Assembly (NCBI GenBank): GCA_964617665.1
Contig: CAZUAH010000330.1
Span: 1 to 15,017, forward strand
Source of the DNA: JADHUC01 sp964617665
GTDB lineage: Bacteria > Planctomycetota > Planctomycetia > Pirellulales > Pirellulaceae
Direction of reading: 5' to 3'
DNA length: 15,017 nt
Both the position numbers and the translations under genes were made by a program. Positions 7,318-14,452 of this stretch are shown here, piece after piece. The notes beneath the pieces are model-generated. The model did not search any database and was not told where the DNA came from. It saw only the letters and a list, made by a program, of their open reading frames with translations. Position 1 is the first letter of the stretch. The number at the start of each line of letters is the position of its first letter.

Positions 7318-7854
7318 TTGATTCTCTGCTTTGTTATGAAACCAGAATGGAATACTGCCAAAATGCGTCGGAACCGACTCGCGGTGTTCGTGCCCGCGTC
7401 AGGTCACCTTAGCCTATCACCGAGAGAAAGGGACAGCAACATTTCTTTGAGCATTCACTTTGAACACTGGTCCTGTGTGCGGAGTCAACGCTACTCGCCA
7501 CCACGCACCTGCCGCAACGTCAGCAAAAAGGCCGAGCTAACGAGCAATGGTCCTCGTGACTCGAAATCCGCAGGGCAGAACGAAATGTTGCGGGGCGCAC
7601 CTTCCGCGAAATGCGGACCAGCAACGCTGGTAGCCACACCAAGACGATCCGCCCGGCAGGACGCGCTGCTCTCCGTGGAGTGGTCCGTTGCCCGTGCGGC
7701 TGGCGTGGTCCTTTTGTGAAACAGTCACTTGGTCCCACGCTCCCGCTAGGGAGCGTTGGGCCTTGTGCTGCTCTGCTGTGCGCCTCGGCGGGCGTTTGGG
7801 GAGCGGCCTTGGTCTCCGGCGTTCCTTCTTCGCTAGGCGAGAAGACGCGCAGTT
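7318..7854. other. Non-coding stretch between FGE array and antitoxin
   Basis: I see no convincing gene on either strand. The first 40 bases are the duplicated upstream flank of copy B and should hold its promoter, though no clear -35/-10 pair stands out. The rest holds the hairpin at 7734-7760 and possibly the remains of a toxin gene next to 7855. The long plus-strand frame over 6928-7719 is the antisense of copy B running on into this gap. No RNA gene was recognised. Confidence 0.6.
7734..7760. repeat. Strong hairpin, possible REP-like element or terminator
   Basis: CCCACGCTCCC, a GCTA loop, then GGGAGCGTTGGG. The 7-bp stem CGCTCCC/GGGAGCG is perfect and extends by four more pairs around a one-base bulge. 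It lies downstream of the minus-strand antitoxin gene. No T-tract follows on either strand, so a dispersed palindromic repeat fits as well as a terminator. Confidence 0.6.
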
Positions 7855-8112
7855 TCATGGCTTGGCCGGAGAGGCGTTGAGGTCCAGTTCGCGCGCCAAC
7901 TGCTCAAGTTCAGCGAAAACGACTTCGCTGGGAATGGAATCTCCCGACTCGATGCCCTTTTTGATTTCAGCCTCCAGTGCTTCGCGACGCCGCTCAAACT
8001 GGGCGAACAGTCGCAGGGCCTGGGAGACGACATCCGCCTCGTCCGTCCCGCGGCCGGTGGCAATAGCGTGATCAACGATCGGCTGAACATCGGGGGGAAG
8101 CTGAACTGTCAT
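7855..8112 (-). CDS. ParD/CopG-family ribbon-helix-helix antitoxin, apparently orphan
   Basis: The product is 85 aa. The N-terminal part (TVQLPPDVQPIVDHAIATG then DEADVVSQALRLFAQFE) fits a ribbon-helix-helix DNA-binding domain. The C-terminal part (RREALEAEIKKGIESGD then VFAELEQLARELD) is the charged helix by which ParD-type antitoxins wrap the ParE toxin. ParD proteins usually neutralise ParE and repress their own operon. Normally a ParE gene overlaps or follows within a few bases. Here the stop codon shares ATGA with a frame beginning MKLRVFSP, which looks like the start of a ParE-like protein, but the frame then runs into low-complexity sequence and the 7734-7760 hairpin. The toxin therefore seems lost. 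The Shine-Dalgarno sequence before ATG 8112 is weak (GAGA). An alternative is a solitary CopG-type regulator. Confidence 0.75.
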   Translation of the reverse strand: MTVQLPPDVQPIVDHAIATGRGTDEADVVSQALRLFAQFERRREALEAEIKKGIESGDSIPSEVVFAELEQLARELDLNASPAKP

Positions 8113-8511
8113 GGGGCATGTTCTCAGGTCTTACGTGGCAGTGAAGCGTATTCGAATTCTATTCTGCCAGTTTTCTGCAGGCAACCAGTCGCTTCGTCTT
8201 GGCAGCCGGACCTCTTGCGTCAAGCACGCCCGAAGCCGGCCAGTTCGATCTTCGGACTGCGAACTGTCCGTCAGGTGATCGATCGTGTTCCGTACCATTC
8301 GAGAGCAACAGGTGGTAATTGTTCCAAGGCAAGCTGCTCGGTAGGATAAAGGCCGTTGTCGTGCTGCCGGGTTCAAGTGTTCGCGTTTAACGGCAAGCGG
8401 ACATTTCGAACCAGCCGCGGCACAAATGGCCTTGCACGATTCTGCGTTGCCCTCGGCGCAAATCTCCTGACCTCACCAAAACCGTCGACAGTGGCCGAAA
8501 GGAAAAACGCT
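8113..8511. other. Divergent intergenic region, 399 bp
   Basis: This lies between the antitoxin gene (minus strand) and the CxxCH/TolB/TPR gene (plus strand), so it should carry promoters for both. I found no clear promoter pair, riboswitch or RNA gene. The plus-strand frame can be extended back to TTG 8356, but residues encoded upstream of 8491 show no domain-like pattern. Confidence 0.5.
8496..8505 (+). promoter_or_regulatory. Purine-rich Shine-Dalgarno-like site before GTG 8512
   Basis: GAAAGGAAAA lies upstream of GTG 8512, which opens MRKPVVFVALG, a basic start leading into a membrane segment. This favours 8512 over GTG 8491 or TTG 8356. Confidence 0.45.
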
Positions 8512-10884
8512 GTGCGCAAGCCAGTCGTGTTTGTTGCCCTAGGTATTGCCGCAGTAGGAGCCTGCGCGCTGGCGGTCGTATTGTGTGTTAATTCGGAACC
8601 CGCGGTTACCGAGCCAGGTGAGGAAGAAGTCGGTGACCTGACTATCCATTATCCGCTTGATGGTACGGTGTTCCCGCCAGAGATTGCCTCGCCCACATTC
8701 CGCTGGGAGGAGAGTCGGCCTGATGTGGATGCGTGGCTTGTCCAGTTGAAGTTCCGGGACGGCGAGGAAACGATACGTTCTTCCAGTCGCGTTACGGAGT
8801 GGACTCCTTCGGACGATCAATGGCAGGCTATCAAGCACCAGACTTCGGAAAAGCCGGCCAGCGTCGTTATTCAGGGGTTCAGTCAGAACTCACTGAAAAC
8901 GATCTTGTCCGAGGCCAGCATCTCGATCAGCACTTCGAAAGACGACGTCGGGGCGCCCTTGTTCTTCCGCGAAGTGAACTTGCCCTTCGCCACAGCCGTG
9001 AAGGACCCGGCGGCGCATATCCGCTGGCGGTTCGGGGATATTTCGTCGAAAGAGCCGCCGCCGATCGTGCTGGAGAAGCTGCCGGTCTGCGGTAACTGCC
9101 ATTCGTTTTCAGCCGACGGCAGTACGCTGGCGATGGAAATCGACTCGGGCAACGACAAGGGCTCCTACGCCATTGCGCCCGTGGAAAAGGAGATCGTACT
9201 CGACACCAGCAAGATCATTACCTGGTCCGACTACAAACGGGAAGACAACGAGAAGACGTTCGGCTTGCTCTGCCAAGCGTCGCCGGACGGGCGTTACGTG
9301 GTGGGGACGGTCAAAGACCGGGCATTGGCGATCTACCGTCCCGAACTGGCGTTCTCACAACTTTTCTTCCTGGTCAAGGGCATCCTGGCGATCTACGACC
9401 GTGAAAACGAAACGTTTGCCGCGCTGCCTGGGGCCGACGATCCGGATTTCGTCCAGACCAACGCGACTTGGAGCCCGGACGGCAAGTCGATCGTCTTCGC
9501 CCGAAGCCGCAGCAAGGCATACGACCCACCGCATCTGCGCGAGATCGAGTCGATCGTGGTGCCACCGAAAGAAGCCGACAAGTTTCTCAGCGGTGGGCGC
9601 AAGTTTCTGTATGACCTGTACCGGATTCCATTCAACAATGGCAAGGGAGGCAAGGCCGAACCGATCGAAGGTGCGTCGAATAACGGAATGAGCAATTACT
9701 TTGCGAAGTTTTCTCCCGACGGCAAATGGATCGTGTTCTGCAAAGCCAAGAGCTTTATGCTGCTGCAGCCGGATAGCGAGTTGTACATCATTCCGGCGGC
9801 CGGGGGCGAGGCACGAAGACTGCGATGCAATACGGGTCGAATGAACTCGTGGCACAGTTGGTCGCCAAACAGCCGATGGCTGGTGTTTTCCTCGAAAGCC
9901 TATTCGATCTATACGCAGCTCTTTCTAACCCATATCGACGAACAAGGTCGCAGTACGCCTCCGGTCGTGCTGGCCAACTTTACCGAGCAGAACCGAGCCG
10001 CAAACATTCCCGAATTCGCCAACATCAAGCCCGATGCGATCTGCAAGATCCACGAACGGTTCCTTGACGACACGAACTACTTGAGAGCCGGAGACGCATT
10101 TCGATACCAGAACGATCTGCAAGGTGCGGTCCAATCGTACAACAAGGCCCTGGAAATCAACCCGGATAATGCGACTACACACACGCATTTGGCCCTAAGC
10201 CTGATGGCGCTGGGCGAACTCCAGCAAGCGAAAACCCACCTTGTCCAAGCGATTGAATTGGATCCTGACCTTGCACCGGCCCACTGCAACCTAGGCTTCG
10301 TCCTCAGGCGGGAGAACAAACTTCAGGAGGCGATGGATTCCTATCGAGAGACCCTACGGCTCGATCCGAACCTCACATTGGCACATCTCCATCTGGGGAC
10401 GCTCTTGTTGGACGGGGGCGAATTGGAGGAGGCCAAGACACATCTTGCCGAGGCAGTACGTCTGGCTCCGGACGATCCCTATGCGTGCTTCAATCTGGCC
10501 ATCGCGTTCCGCAAGGAGGGAAAGCCCGAAGAAGCCGTCGTTCATCTGGACACAGCAGTGAAAGAGGAGCCCGACTTCTTTCCAGCCATCGTAGCCCTGG
10601 CAACGATTCGCGCGACTAGCAAAGACGATTCGCTCCGCGACGGTCAGCAAGCCGTCGAGCTTGCCACGAGGGCCTGCAAACTGACCAACCACCAACATCC
10701 TGAAGCCCTGTACGTGCTCGCAGCCGCCTACGCCGAGTTGGGGCGATTCCCGCAGGCCATTTCCACTGCTGAACGTGCGATCCGAGCCGCCCGTAGCGGC
10801 GGCGACGACGGCTTTGTCGACACCATTCGGCGGTCAATCGAACTCTACAAACAGGAAAATCCGTTCCGCTCGGGAATCCAGTAA
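8512..10884 (+). CDS. Membrane-anchored CxxCH / TolB-like propeller / TPR protein
   Basis: The product is 790 aa from GTG 8512. Residues 5-26 form one hydrophobic segment, probably an N-terminal anchor with the rest outside the cytoplasm; VGAC at 15-18 resembles a lipobox but lies inside the hydrophobic run. Residues about 45-180 look like a beta-rich domain opening with IHYPLDGTVFPPEIASPTFR. CGNCH at 193-197 is a CxxCH heme c attachment motif. Residues about 200-505 carry TolB/PD40-type propeller repeats: ASPDGRYVVG, WSPDGKSIVFARS, FSPDGKWIVFCKAKS and WSPNSRWLVFSSK. Residues about 515-775 are TPRs such as ALEINPDNATTHTHLALSL and AIELDPDLAPAHCNLGFV. It ends 69 nt before the isomerase-like gene, so co-transcription is plausible. 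The exact function is unknown; a heme-bearing or substrate-sensing scaffold is inference. The start could also be GTG 8491. Confidence 0.8.
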   Translation: MRKPVVFVALGIAAVGACALAVVLCVNSEPAVTEPGEEEVGDLTIHYPLDGTVFPPEIASPTFRWEESRPDVDAWLVQLKFRDGEETIRSSSRVTEWTPSDDQWQAIKHQTSEKPASVVIQGFSQNSLKTILSEASISISTSKDDVGAPLFFREVNLPFATAVKDPAAHIRWRFGDISSKEPPPIVLEKLPVCGNCHSFSADGSTLAMEIDSGNDKGSYAIAPVEKEIVLDTSKIITWSDYKREDNEKTFGLLCQASPDGRYVVGTVKDRALAIYRPELAFSQLFFLVKGILAIYDRENETFAALPGADDPDFVQTNATWSPDGKSIVFARSRSKAYDPPHLREIESIVVPPKEADKFLSGGRKFLYDLYRIPFNNGKGGKAEPIEGASNNGMSNYFAKFSPDGKWIVFCKAKSFMLLQPDSELYIIPAAGGEARRLRCNTGRMNSWHSWSPNSRWLVFSSKAYSIYTQLFLTHIDEQGRSTPPVVLANFTEQNRAANIPEFANIKPDAICKIHERFLDDTNYLRAGDAFRYQNDLQGAVQSYNKALEINPDNATTHTHLALSLMALGELQQAKTHLVQAIELDPDLAPAHCNLGFVLRRENKLQEAMDSYRETLRLDPNLTLAHLHLGTLLLDGGELEEAKTHLAEAVRLAPDDPYACFNLAIAFRKEGKPEEAVVHLDTAVKEEPDFFPAIVALATIRATSKDDSLRDGQQAVELATRACKLTNHQHPEALYVLAAAYAELGRFPQAISTAERAIRAARSGGDDGFVDTIRRSIELYKQENPFRSGIQ

Positions 10885-10953
10885 CAGGCACTCAAACGAA
10901 ACGTTCAGCCGAAAAATCATGACGATCGTTATCCTACTAGCGGGAGAACAACT

Positions 10954-11871
10954 ATGAGACGACGAGAATTCCTGGGCCAAGCGGCCCTAACTTCCGCGGC
11001 AGCCGCGGGCGGAGTGGCAGGAGTCTTCGGTGGACAGACTGCAAAAGCGATCGAGCCCGTCGAGCGCGCCGTCGCCCAGCCGAAATACAAGTTCACGCTG
11101 GCTGGCTACAGCTACCGAAAACTGCTGACCGGCCAGAATCCGGAATGCACGCTGGAAGATTTCGTGACGGACTGTGCCAAGTTCGGGCTCGAAGGCACCG
11201 AACCTACGTCGTACTACTTCCCGCAACCGGTAACAAACGAGTATCTGTGCGAGTTGAAAGCTCTGGCCTTTCGACTCGGCTTGAGCATCTCCAGCACAGC
11301 CGTGGGCAACCGCTTTTGTATGCCGCCGGGCGAGGCACGCGATCAACAAATCGCTAACGTCAAAAAGTGGATCGACCATGCGGTTGTCTTGGGCGCGCCG
11401 ATCATTCGGATATTCTCCGGGAGGGTAGGCAAGGAGCAGACACCCGAAGAAGCGCTCCGGCTGGCGGTCGAGGCCATCGAAGAGTGTTGTGAGTATGCGG
11501 GCGAGTGCGGCATTTTTCTTGGCCTGGAGAACCACGGCGGCCTAACTCACACCGCCGACAGCATGCTGGAGATTATCCGCGCCGTCAAAAGCCCTTGGTT
11601 CGGCGCATGGATGGACACCGGGAACTTCCACAGCGAGGATGTCTACGCGGAGCTTGAGAAGATCGCGCCCTACACGATCCACGTGCAGGCGAAAGTCGTC
11701 ACGTCCTCGCCGGACCAAGGGAAAACGCCTACCGACTTCCAGCGATTAGCCAAGATTCTCGGCAATGTCGGCTATCGCGGCTGGATCTGCCTGGAATACG
11801 AAGAGGCCGAAGATCCACGGATCGCCTGCCCTCCATATATCGCGAAGCTGCGAGAGGCATTTGGTGGTTAG
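10954..11871 (+). CDS. Tat-exported sugar phosphate isomerase/epimerase-family TIM-barrel protein
   Basis: The product is 305 aa. The twin-arginine signal is RRREFLG at residues 2-8, followed by the hydrophobic stretch AALTSAAAAGGVAGVFGG. The mature part is an AP-endonuclease-2/xylose-isomerase-like barrel. Likely divalent-metal ligands are Glu192 (GLENHGG), Asp221 (WMDTGN), His243 or Gln245 (IHVQAKV) and Glu281 (CLEYEE). Length is typical of the family. GGGAG at 10942-10946 precedes ATG 10954. Members act as isomerases or epimerases of free or keto sugars, and some act as lyases or deglycosidases on 3-keto-glycosides. The nearby DUF1080 and Gfo/Idh/MocA genes favour the 3-keto role here, but this is context inference. 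Export means the substrate is met outside the cytoplasm, so phosphorylated sugars are unlikely. Confidence 0.85.
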   Translation: MRRREFLGQAALTSAAAAGGVAGVFGGQTAKAIEPVERAVAQPKYKFTLAGYSYRKLLTGQNPECTLEDFVTDCAKFGLEGTEPTSYYFPQPVTNEYLCELKALAFRLGLSISSTAVGNRFCMPPGEARDQQIANVKKWIDHAVVLGAPIIRIFSGRVGKEQTPEEALRLAVEAIEECCEYAGECGIFLGLENHGGLTHTADSMLEIIRAVKSPWFGAWMDTGNFHSEDVYAELEKIAPYTIHVQAKVVTSSPDQGKTPTDFQRLAKILGNVGYRGWICLEYEEAEDPRIACPPYIAKLREAFGG

Positions 11872-11971
11872 CTCGAGCCAGGAAAGGACGAACGAAGCGA
11901 ATCACGAATCAACACTCCACGATTCGCGGACACTCACGAGGGGGCATACCGACACCCTTTTTTTCACCGAC

Positions 11972-12038
11972 TGAGCCGTAGGCGCTAGCCTCGGGCGACA
12001 GCGTGATTGGGAGGCCCGCGGCTAGCGCCGTCGGCTCA
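11972..12038. repeat. REP-like palindrome pair upstream of RAYT gene
   Basis: TGAGCCGTAGGCGCTAGCC (11972-11990) faces GGCTAGCGCCGTCGGCTCA (12020-12038), matching at 17 of 19 positions and able to form a long stem. A further degenerate arm, GCGAGCGCCTTCGGCTC, lies near 12072-12088. Positions 12013-12038 recur perfectly inverted at 12583-12608. Confidence 0.88.
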
Positions 12039-12108
12039 CGACACCGATAGCAACTCGGGCTCAGGACCGACGCGAGCGCCTTCGGCTCTCTCACTGCATG
12101 GAACGACC

Positions 12109-12585
12109 ATGAACGACACTATCGCCATCTTCATCACTTGGACTACCTACGGCACTTGGATGCCGGGTGATTCTCGTGGCTGGCGCAAACGCAAAGGTGG
12201 TCAGCAGTTGCCTCGGCCACTTCTGGAGCAATGATGTCGAAAACAAATGAAAGGCGAGGCAGTGCTGCTCGAACCACACGACCGTAGCACTGTTGAGCAG
12301 GCGTGCCGCAAACACTGCGAACATCGCGGTTGGCAGCTGTTCGCCGTCAGTGCTCGCACAAATCACGTGCACGTCGTGGTCGCGGCGGACGCCTCCCCGA
12401 AGACAGTCCGTGATCAGCTAAAGGCCAACTGCACCGGCGCGCTGCGCAGACAGGACAAGCCTCTGATCGTTGATCGCACGTGGACCAAGGGCGGGGATTG
12501 TGAAATCCTCGACACGGATGATGATATTGAGGCTGCCGTGCTGTACACGACCGAGGCACAGGATCGCAAGGACAGAGACATGTGA
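12109..12585 (+). pseudogene. REP-associated tyrosine transposase (RAYT, Y1_Tnp), one nonsense codon
   Basis: Reading through one TGA gives 158 codons in a single frame. Family landmarks are ITWTTYGTWMPGDSRGW (residues 9-25), the HUH motif NHVHVVV with His86 and His88, and the putative nucleophile Tyr146 in AAVLYTTEAQ. These enzymes nick and rejoin single-stranded DNA at REP palindromes. Codon 42 (12232-12234) is TGA between LLEQ and CRKQMK. Relatives, as I recall them, have Trp here, so a TGG to TGA change is likely. The stop cuts the protein before the HUH motif. Restart at ATG 12247 would keep the HUH and Tyr but lose the conserved first strand. The gene is bracketed by REP palindromes; its own stop codon TGA 12583-12585 starts the downstream palindrome. 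It is an independent element within the sugar gene cluster. Confidence 0.88.
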
Positions 12586-12660
12586 GCCGACGGCGCTAGC
12601 CGCGGGCCCATTTGGCGCGACCTCAATGTCATGAAGCCCGACGCTAGCGCGTTCGGCTCA
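12583..12660. repeat. REP-like palindrome pair downstream of RAYT gene
   Basis: TGAGCCGACGGCGCTAGCC (12583-12601) faces GCTAGCGCGTTCGGCTCA (12643-12660). Positions 12583-12608 are the exact reverse complement of 12013-12038 (26 of 26). The outermost arms at 11972 and 12660 suggest an element of about 690 bp. Confidence 0.88.
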
Positions 12661-12789
12661 GGTTTTGAACGTCAGCGAGTGTAATCCCGAGATGGCCAAT
12701 GGTAGAATCATCCTGCTGGCAAGAGTGTTTCCATAGACCGCGCGCTGCTGCGGGTAATTCTGTCCAGAATCCAAACACGAGGAGTCACC

Positions 12790-14265
12790 ATGAAACGCAT
12801 CACCTTTCCACTCATCCTGCTCGCTTCATTTACGCTGCTCACTGCACGGGTTGACGTTGGCTCGTGCGGCGAGTCCAAAGCCTGCACGGCGGAGAAGGTT
12901 GACATGCCTACTGCCGAGCAACTCACCGCCCAGGGCTTCAAGTCGCTTTTCAACGGCAAGGACCTGACCGGCTGGAAGATCCCCGAAGGCGACAACGGCC
13001 ACTGGAGAGTCGTCGACGGCGTGATCGACTACGACGCTGCTTCCGAGGCCAAGGGCAACAAAAGCCTGTTCACCGAGGAGGAGTTCGGCGACTATGTGCT
13101 TTGCTTCGACTGGCGGTTCAAACGCACGTCGGGGCTGTACCCAATGCCGACCATCCTGCCGGACGGGTCGTACAAGACCGACGAGAATGGTGAACGGATA
13201 ACCACTCCCACACCCAACGCCGATTCGGGCCTGCTGTTCCGCCCCGGCCACCAGGCGAATTTGTGGTGCTGGACGTGCGGGTCGGGCGAGTTGTGGATGG
13301 TCCGCAACAACAAGAACGCCTCGCCAGAACAACGCGCGGCAGGCGTGCCAAGAGCCAACACGGACAAGCCCGTTGGCGAGTGGAACCGGATGATGGCCCA
13401 CGTGGTAGGCGACCGCGTCACCATCGCGCAAAACGGCGTCAAGGTAATCGACAATGCCCAACTCCCCAATCTCAAGGAGACACAAGGCCCGATCGGCTTC
13501 CAGCACCATGGCGGGCCACTGTCGCCCGAACGGATTGCCGCCATGCGCAAACGCGGAATGACTGTCGGAGATGACGCGATGTCGCCTGCATCGAGCCTCG
13601 TTCAGTTTCGCAACATCTATATCAAATCGATCGAAGGTGCCGCATGCAAAGACTCGGACGGTGAGTGGATCACATTGTTCGATGGATCGGACCTCGATCA
13701 GTGGACCATGGGGCCGGACCACTCGTGGGTGATCGAGGACGGATTGATCATGTTGAAACGCGAGTTCGATGGCCGCGAGCACAACCTCGATTACCTCTGG
13801 ACAAAACAACAATACGGTGATTTCACTTTGGAACTCGAATTCAAAGTTCCGGAACGCGCCAACAGCGGCGTGTTTCTGCGCACCTCGGACCTGAAAGACC
13901 CGGTTTACACGGGCCTGGAATTGCAGGTCAGCAATTCATATGGACGCGAGAACATCACGCGCGGCGGCACGGTGGGAGCAATCTACGATCTGAAAGCGCC
14001 GACGGCCAACGCGGCCAAACCCGCTGGCCAATGGAACACCTACCGAGTGACCTGCCAGGGGCCGAACATCATTGTCGAAGTCAACGGCAAGAAGGTTAGC
14101 GAGGCGAACCTGGACGATTGGACTGAACCGAATCAGAACCCGGACGGATCGAAGAACAAGTTTCCGCGAGCGATCAAGGACTTCGCTCGCAGCGGATACA
14201 TCGGGTTGCAGGACCACGGGCGGCCTGTGTGGTACCGGAACGTTCGCGTCAAACGACTGGACTGA
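12790..14265 (+). CDS. Secreted two-domain DUF1080 (3-keto-disaccharide hydrolase family) protein
   Basis: The product is 491 aa. Residues 1 to about 26 form a Sec signal peptide (ITFPLILLASFTLLTA). Two DUF1080 (PF06439) domains follow, both jelly-roll concanavalin-like. Domain 1 opens FKSLFNGKDLTGW at residue 50 and runs to about 282; domain 2 opens WITLFDGSDLDQW at 293 and runs to 491. Both repeat the family pattern of W-V-DG-hydrophobic (HWRVVDGVI, SWVIEDGLI), a YGDF/FGDY strand, and an SGxxFR/SGVFLR strand. Domain 1 carries a longer insertion (about 113-133). GAGGAG at 12779-12784 precedes ATG 12790. The family is associated with hydrolysis or hydration of 3-keto-sugar derivatives. It lies beside a Gfo/Idh/MocA gene and, across the RAYT element, the TIM-barrel gene. 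Which domain is catalytic cannot be read from the sequence; a purely binding domain is possible. Confidence 0.9.
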   Translation: MKRITFPLILLASFTLLTARVDVGSCGESKACTAEKVDMPTAEQLTAQGFKSLFNGKDLTGWKIPEGDNGHWRVVDGVIDYDAASEAKGNKSLFTEEEFGDYVLCFDWRFKRTSGLYPMPTILPDGSYKTDENGERITTPTPNADSGLLFRPGHQANLWCWTCGSGELWMVRNNKNASPEQRAAGVPRANTDKPVGEWNRMMAHVVGDRVTIAQNGVKVIDNAQLPNLKETQGPIGFQHHGGPLSPERIAAMRKRGMTVGDDAMSPASSLVQFRNIYIKSIEGAACKDSDGEWITLFDGSDLDQWTMGPDHSWVIEDGLIMLKREFDGREHNLDYLWTKQQYGDFTLELEFKVPERANSGVFLRTSDLKDPVYTGLELQVSNSYGRENITRGGTVGAIYDLKAPTANAAKPAGQWNTYRVTCQGPNIIVEVNGKKVSEANLDDWTEPNQNPDGSKNKFPRAIKDFARSGYIGLQDHGRPVWYRNVRVKRLD

Positions 14266-14300
14266 GCGGCCTCGTTCCATACCGCCATCGGTTTGGTTTT

Positions 14301-14359
14301 TCCCGTAGCAGAAGTCGCAAGACTTCTGGCCTCGAACTCTTGCGAGTCCGGCTACGGGA
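14301..14359. repeat. Second palindromic repeat, three-way-junction type
   Basis: An outer perfect stem pairs TCCCGTAGC (14301-14309) with GCTACGGGA (14351-14359). Inside are a perfect 8-bp hairpin, CAGAAGTC-GCAA-GACTTCTG (14309-14328), and a weaker one, ACTC-TTGC-GAGT (14336-14347). It lies between the DUF1080 stop and the next gene, unrelated in sequence to the REPs around the RAYT gene. It could act as an mRNA-stabilising or attenuating structure in a shared transcript. Confidence 0.75.
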
Positions 14360-14452
14360 ATCTCTAATCGGCGATGGTATGAGGTCGTTTGCAGAGGTAC
14401 CACGATCCAAGTCATCGAGAATCGCCAATCAGGACTTCAGGAGGATACCACA

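Larger units (their letters stand above)
5405..7355 (-). repeat. Tandem duplication unit B (period 1960 bp)
   Basis: Homologous partner of unit A at 3445-5395, in the same orientation and directly adjacent. It includes the upstream flank, where spaced matches continue to AATACTGC near 7348-7355. Confidence 0.8.

Noticed and set aside
6928..7719. 263-aa plus-strand open frame
   Set aside because: Its first half is the exact antisense of the identical core and signal region of copy B, and the same antisense frame recurs from 4968. The rest is low-similarity Arg/Ser-rich sequence without a Shine-Dalgarno site.
7520..7858. 112-aa minus-strand frame overlapping the antitoxin stop, as an intact toxin gene
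   Set aside because: Only the first residues look ParE-like; the remainder is Pro/Arg-rich and crosses the hairpin, with no toxin fold pattern. It is kept only as a possible stub in the findings.
8356..8511. TTG 8356 as start of the CxxCH/TolB/TPR protein
   Set aside because: It would put about 50 poorly structured residues ahead of the membrane anchor; GTG 8512 has a purine-rich site and a normal basic start.
11897..11964. Intrinsic terminator after the isomerase-like gene
   Set aside because: GCGAATC (11897-11903) and GATTCGC (11921-11927) can pair, but the loop is long and the seven-T run (11958-11964) is about 30 nt away from the stem.
12232..12234. TGA as selenocysteine or programmed readthrough in the transposase
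   Set aside because: The family is expected to carry Trp here, no suitable hairpin follows the codon, and a single nonsense mutation is the simpler explanation.
12719..12735. Sigma-54-like promoter TGGCAAG-N4-TTTCC before the DUF1080 gene
   Set aside because: The -12 element lacks the GC expected in TTGC, and no activator gene is nearby; the match is too weak to call.
12826..13812. 328-aa minus-strand open frame
   Set aside because: It is antisense to the clear DUF1080 gene and has no family motif; long antisense frames are common in GC-rich genes.
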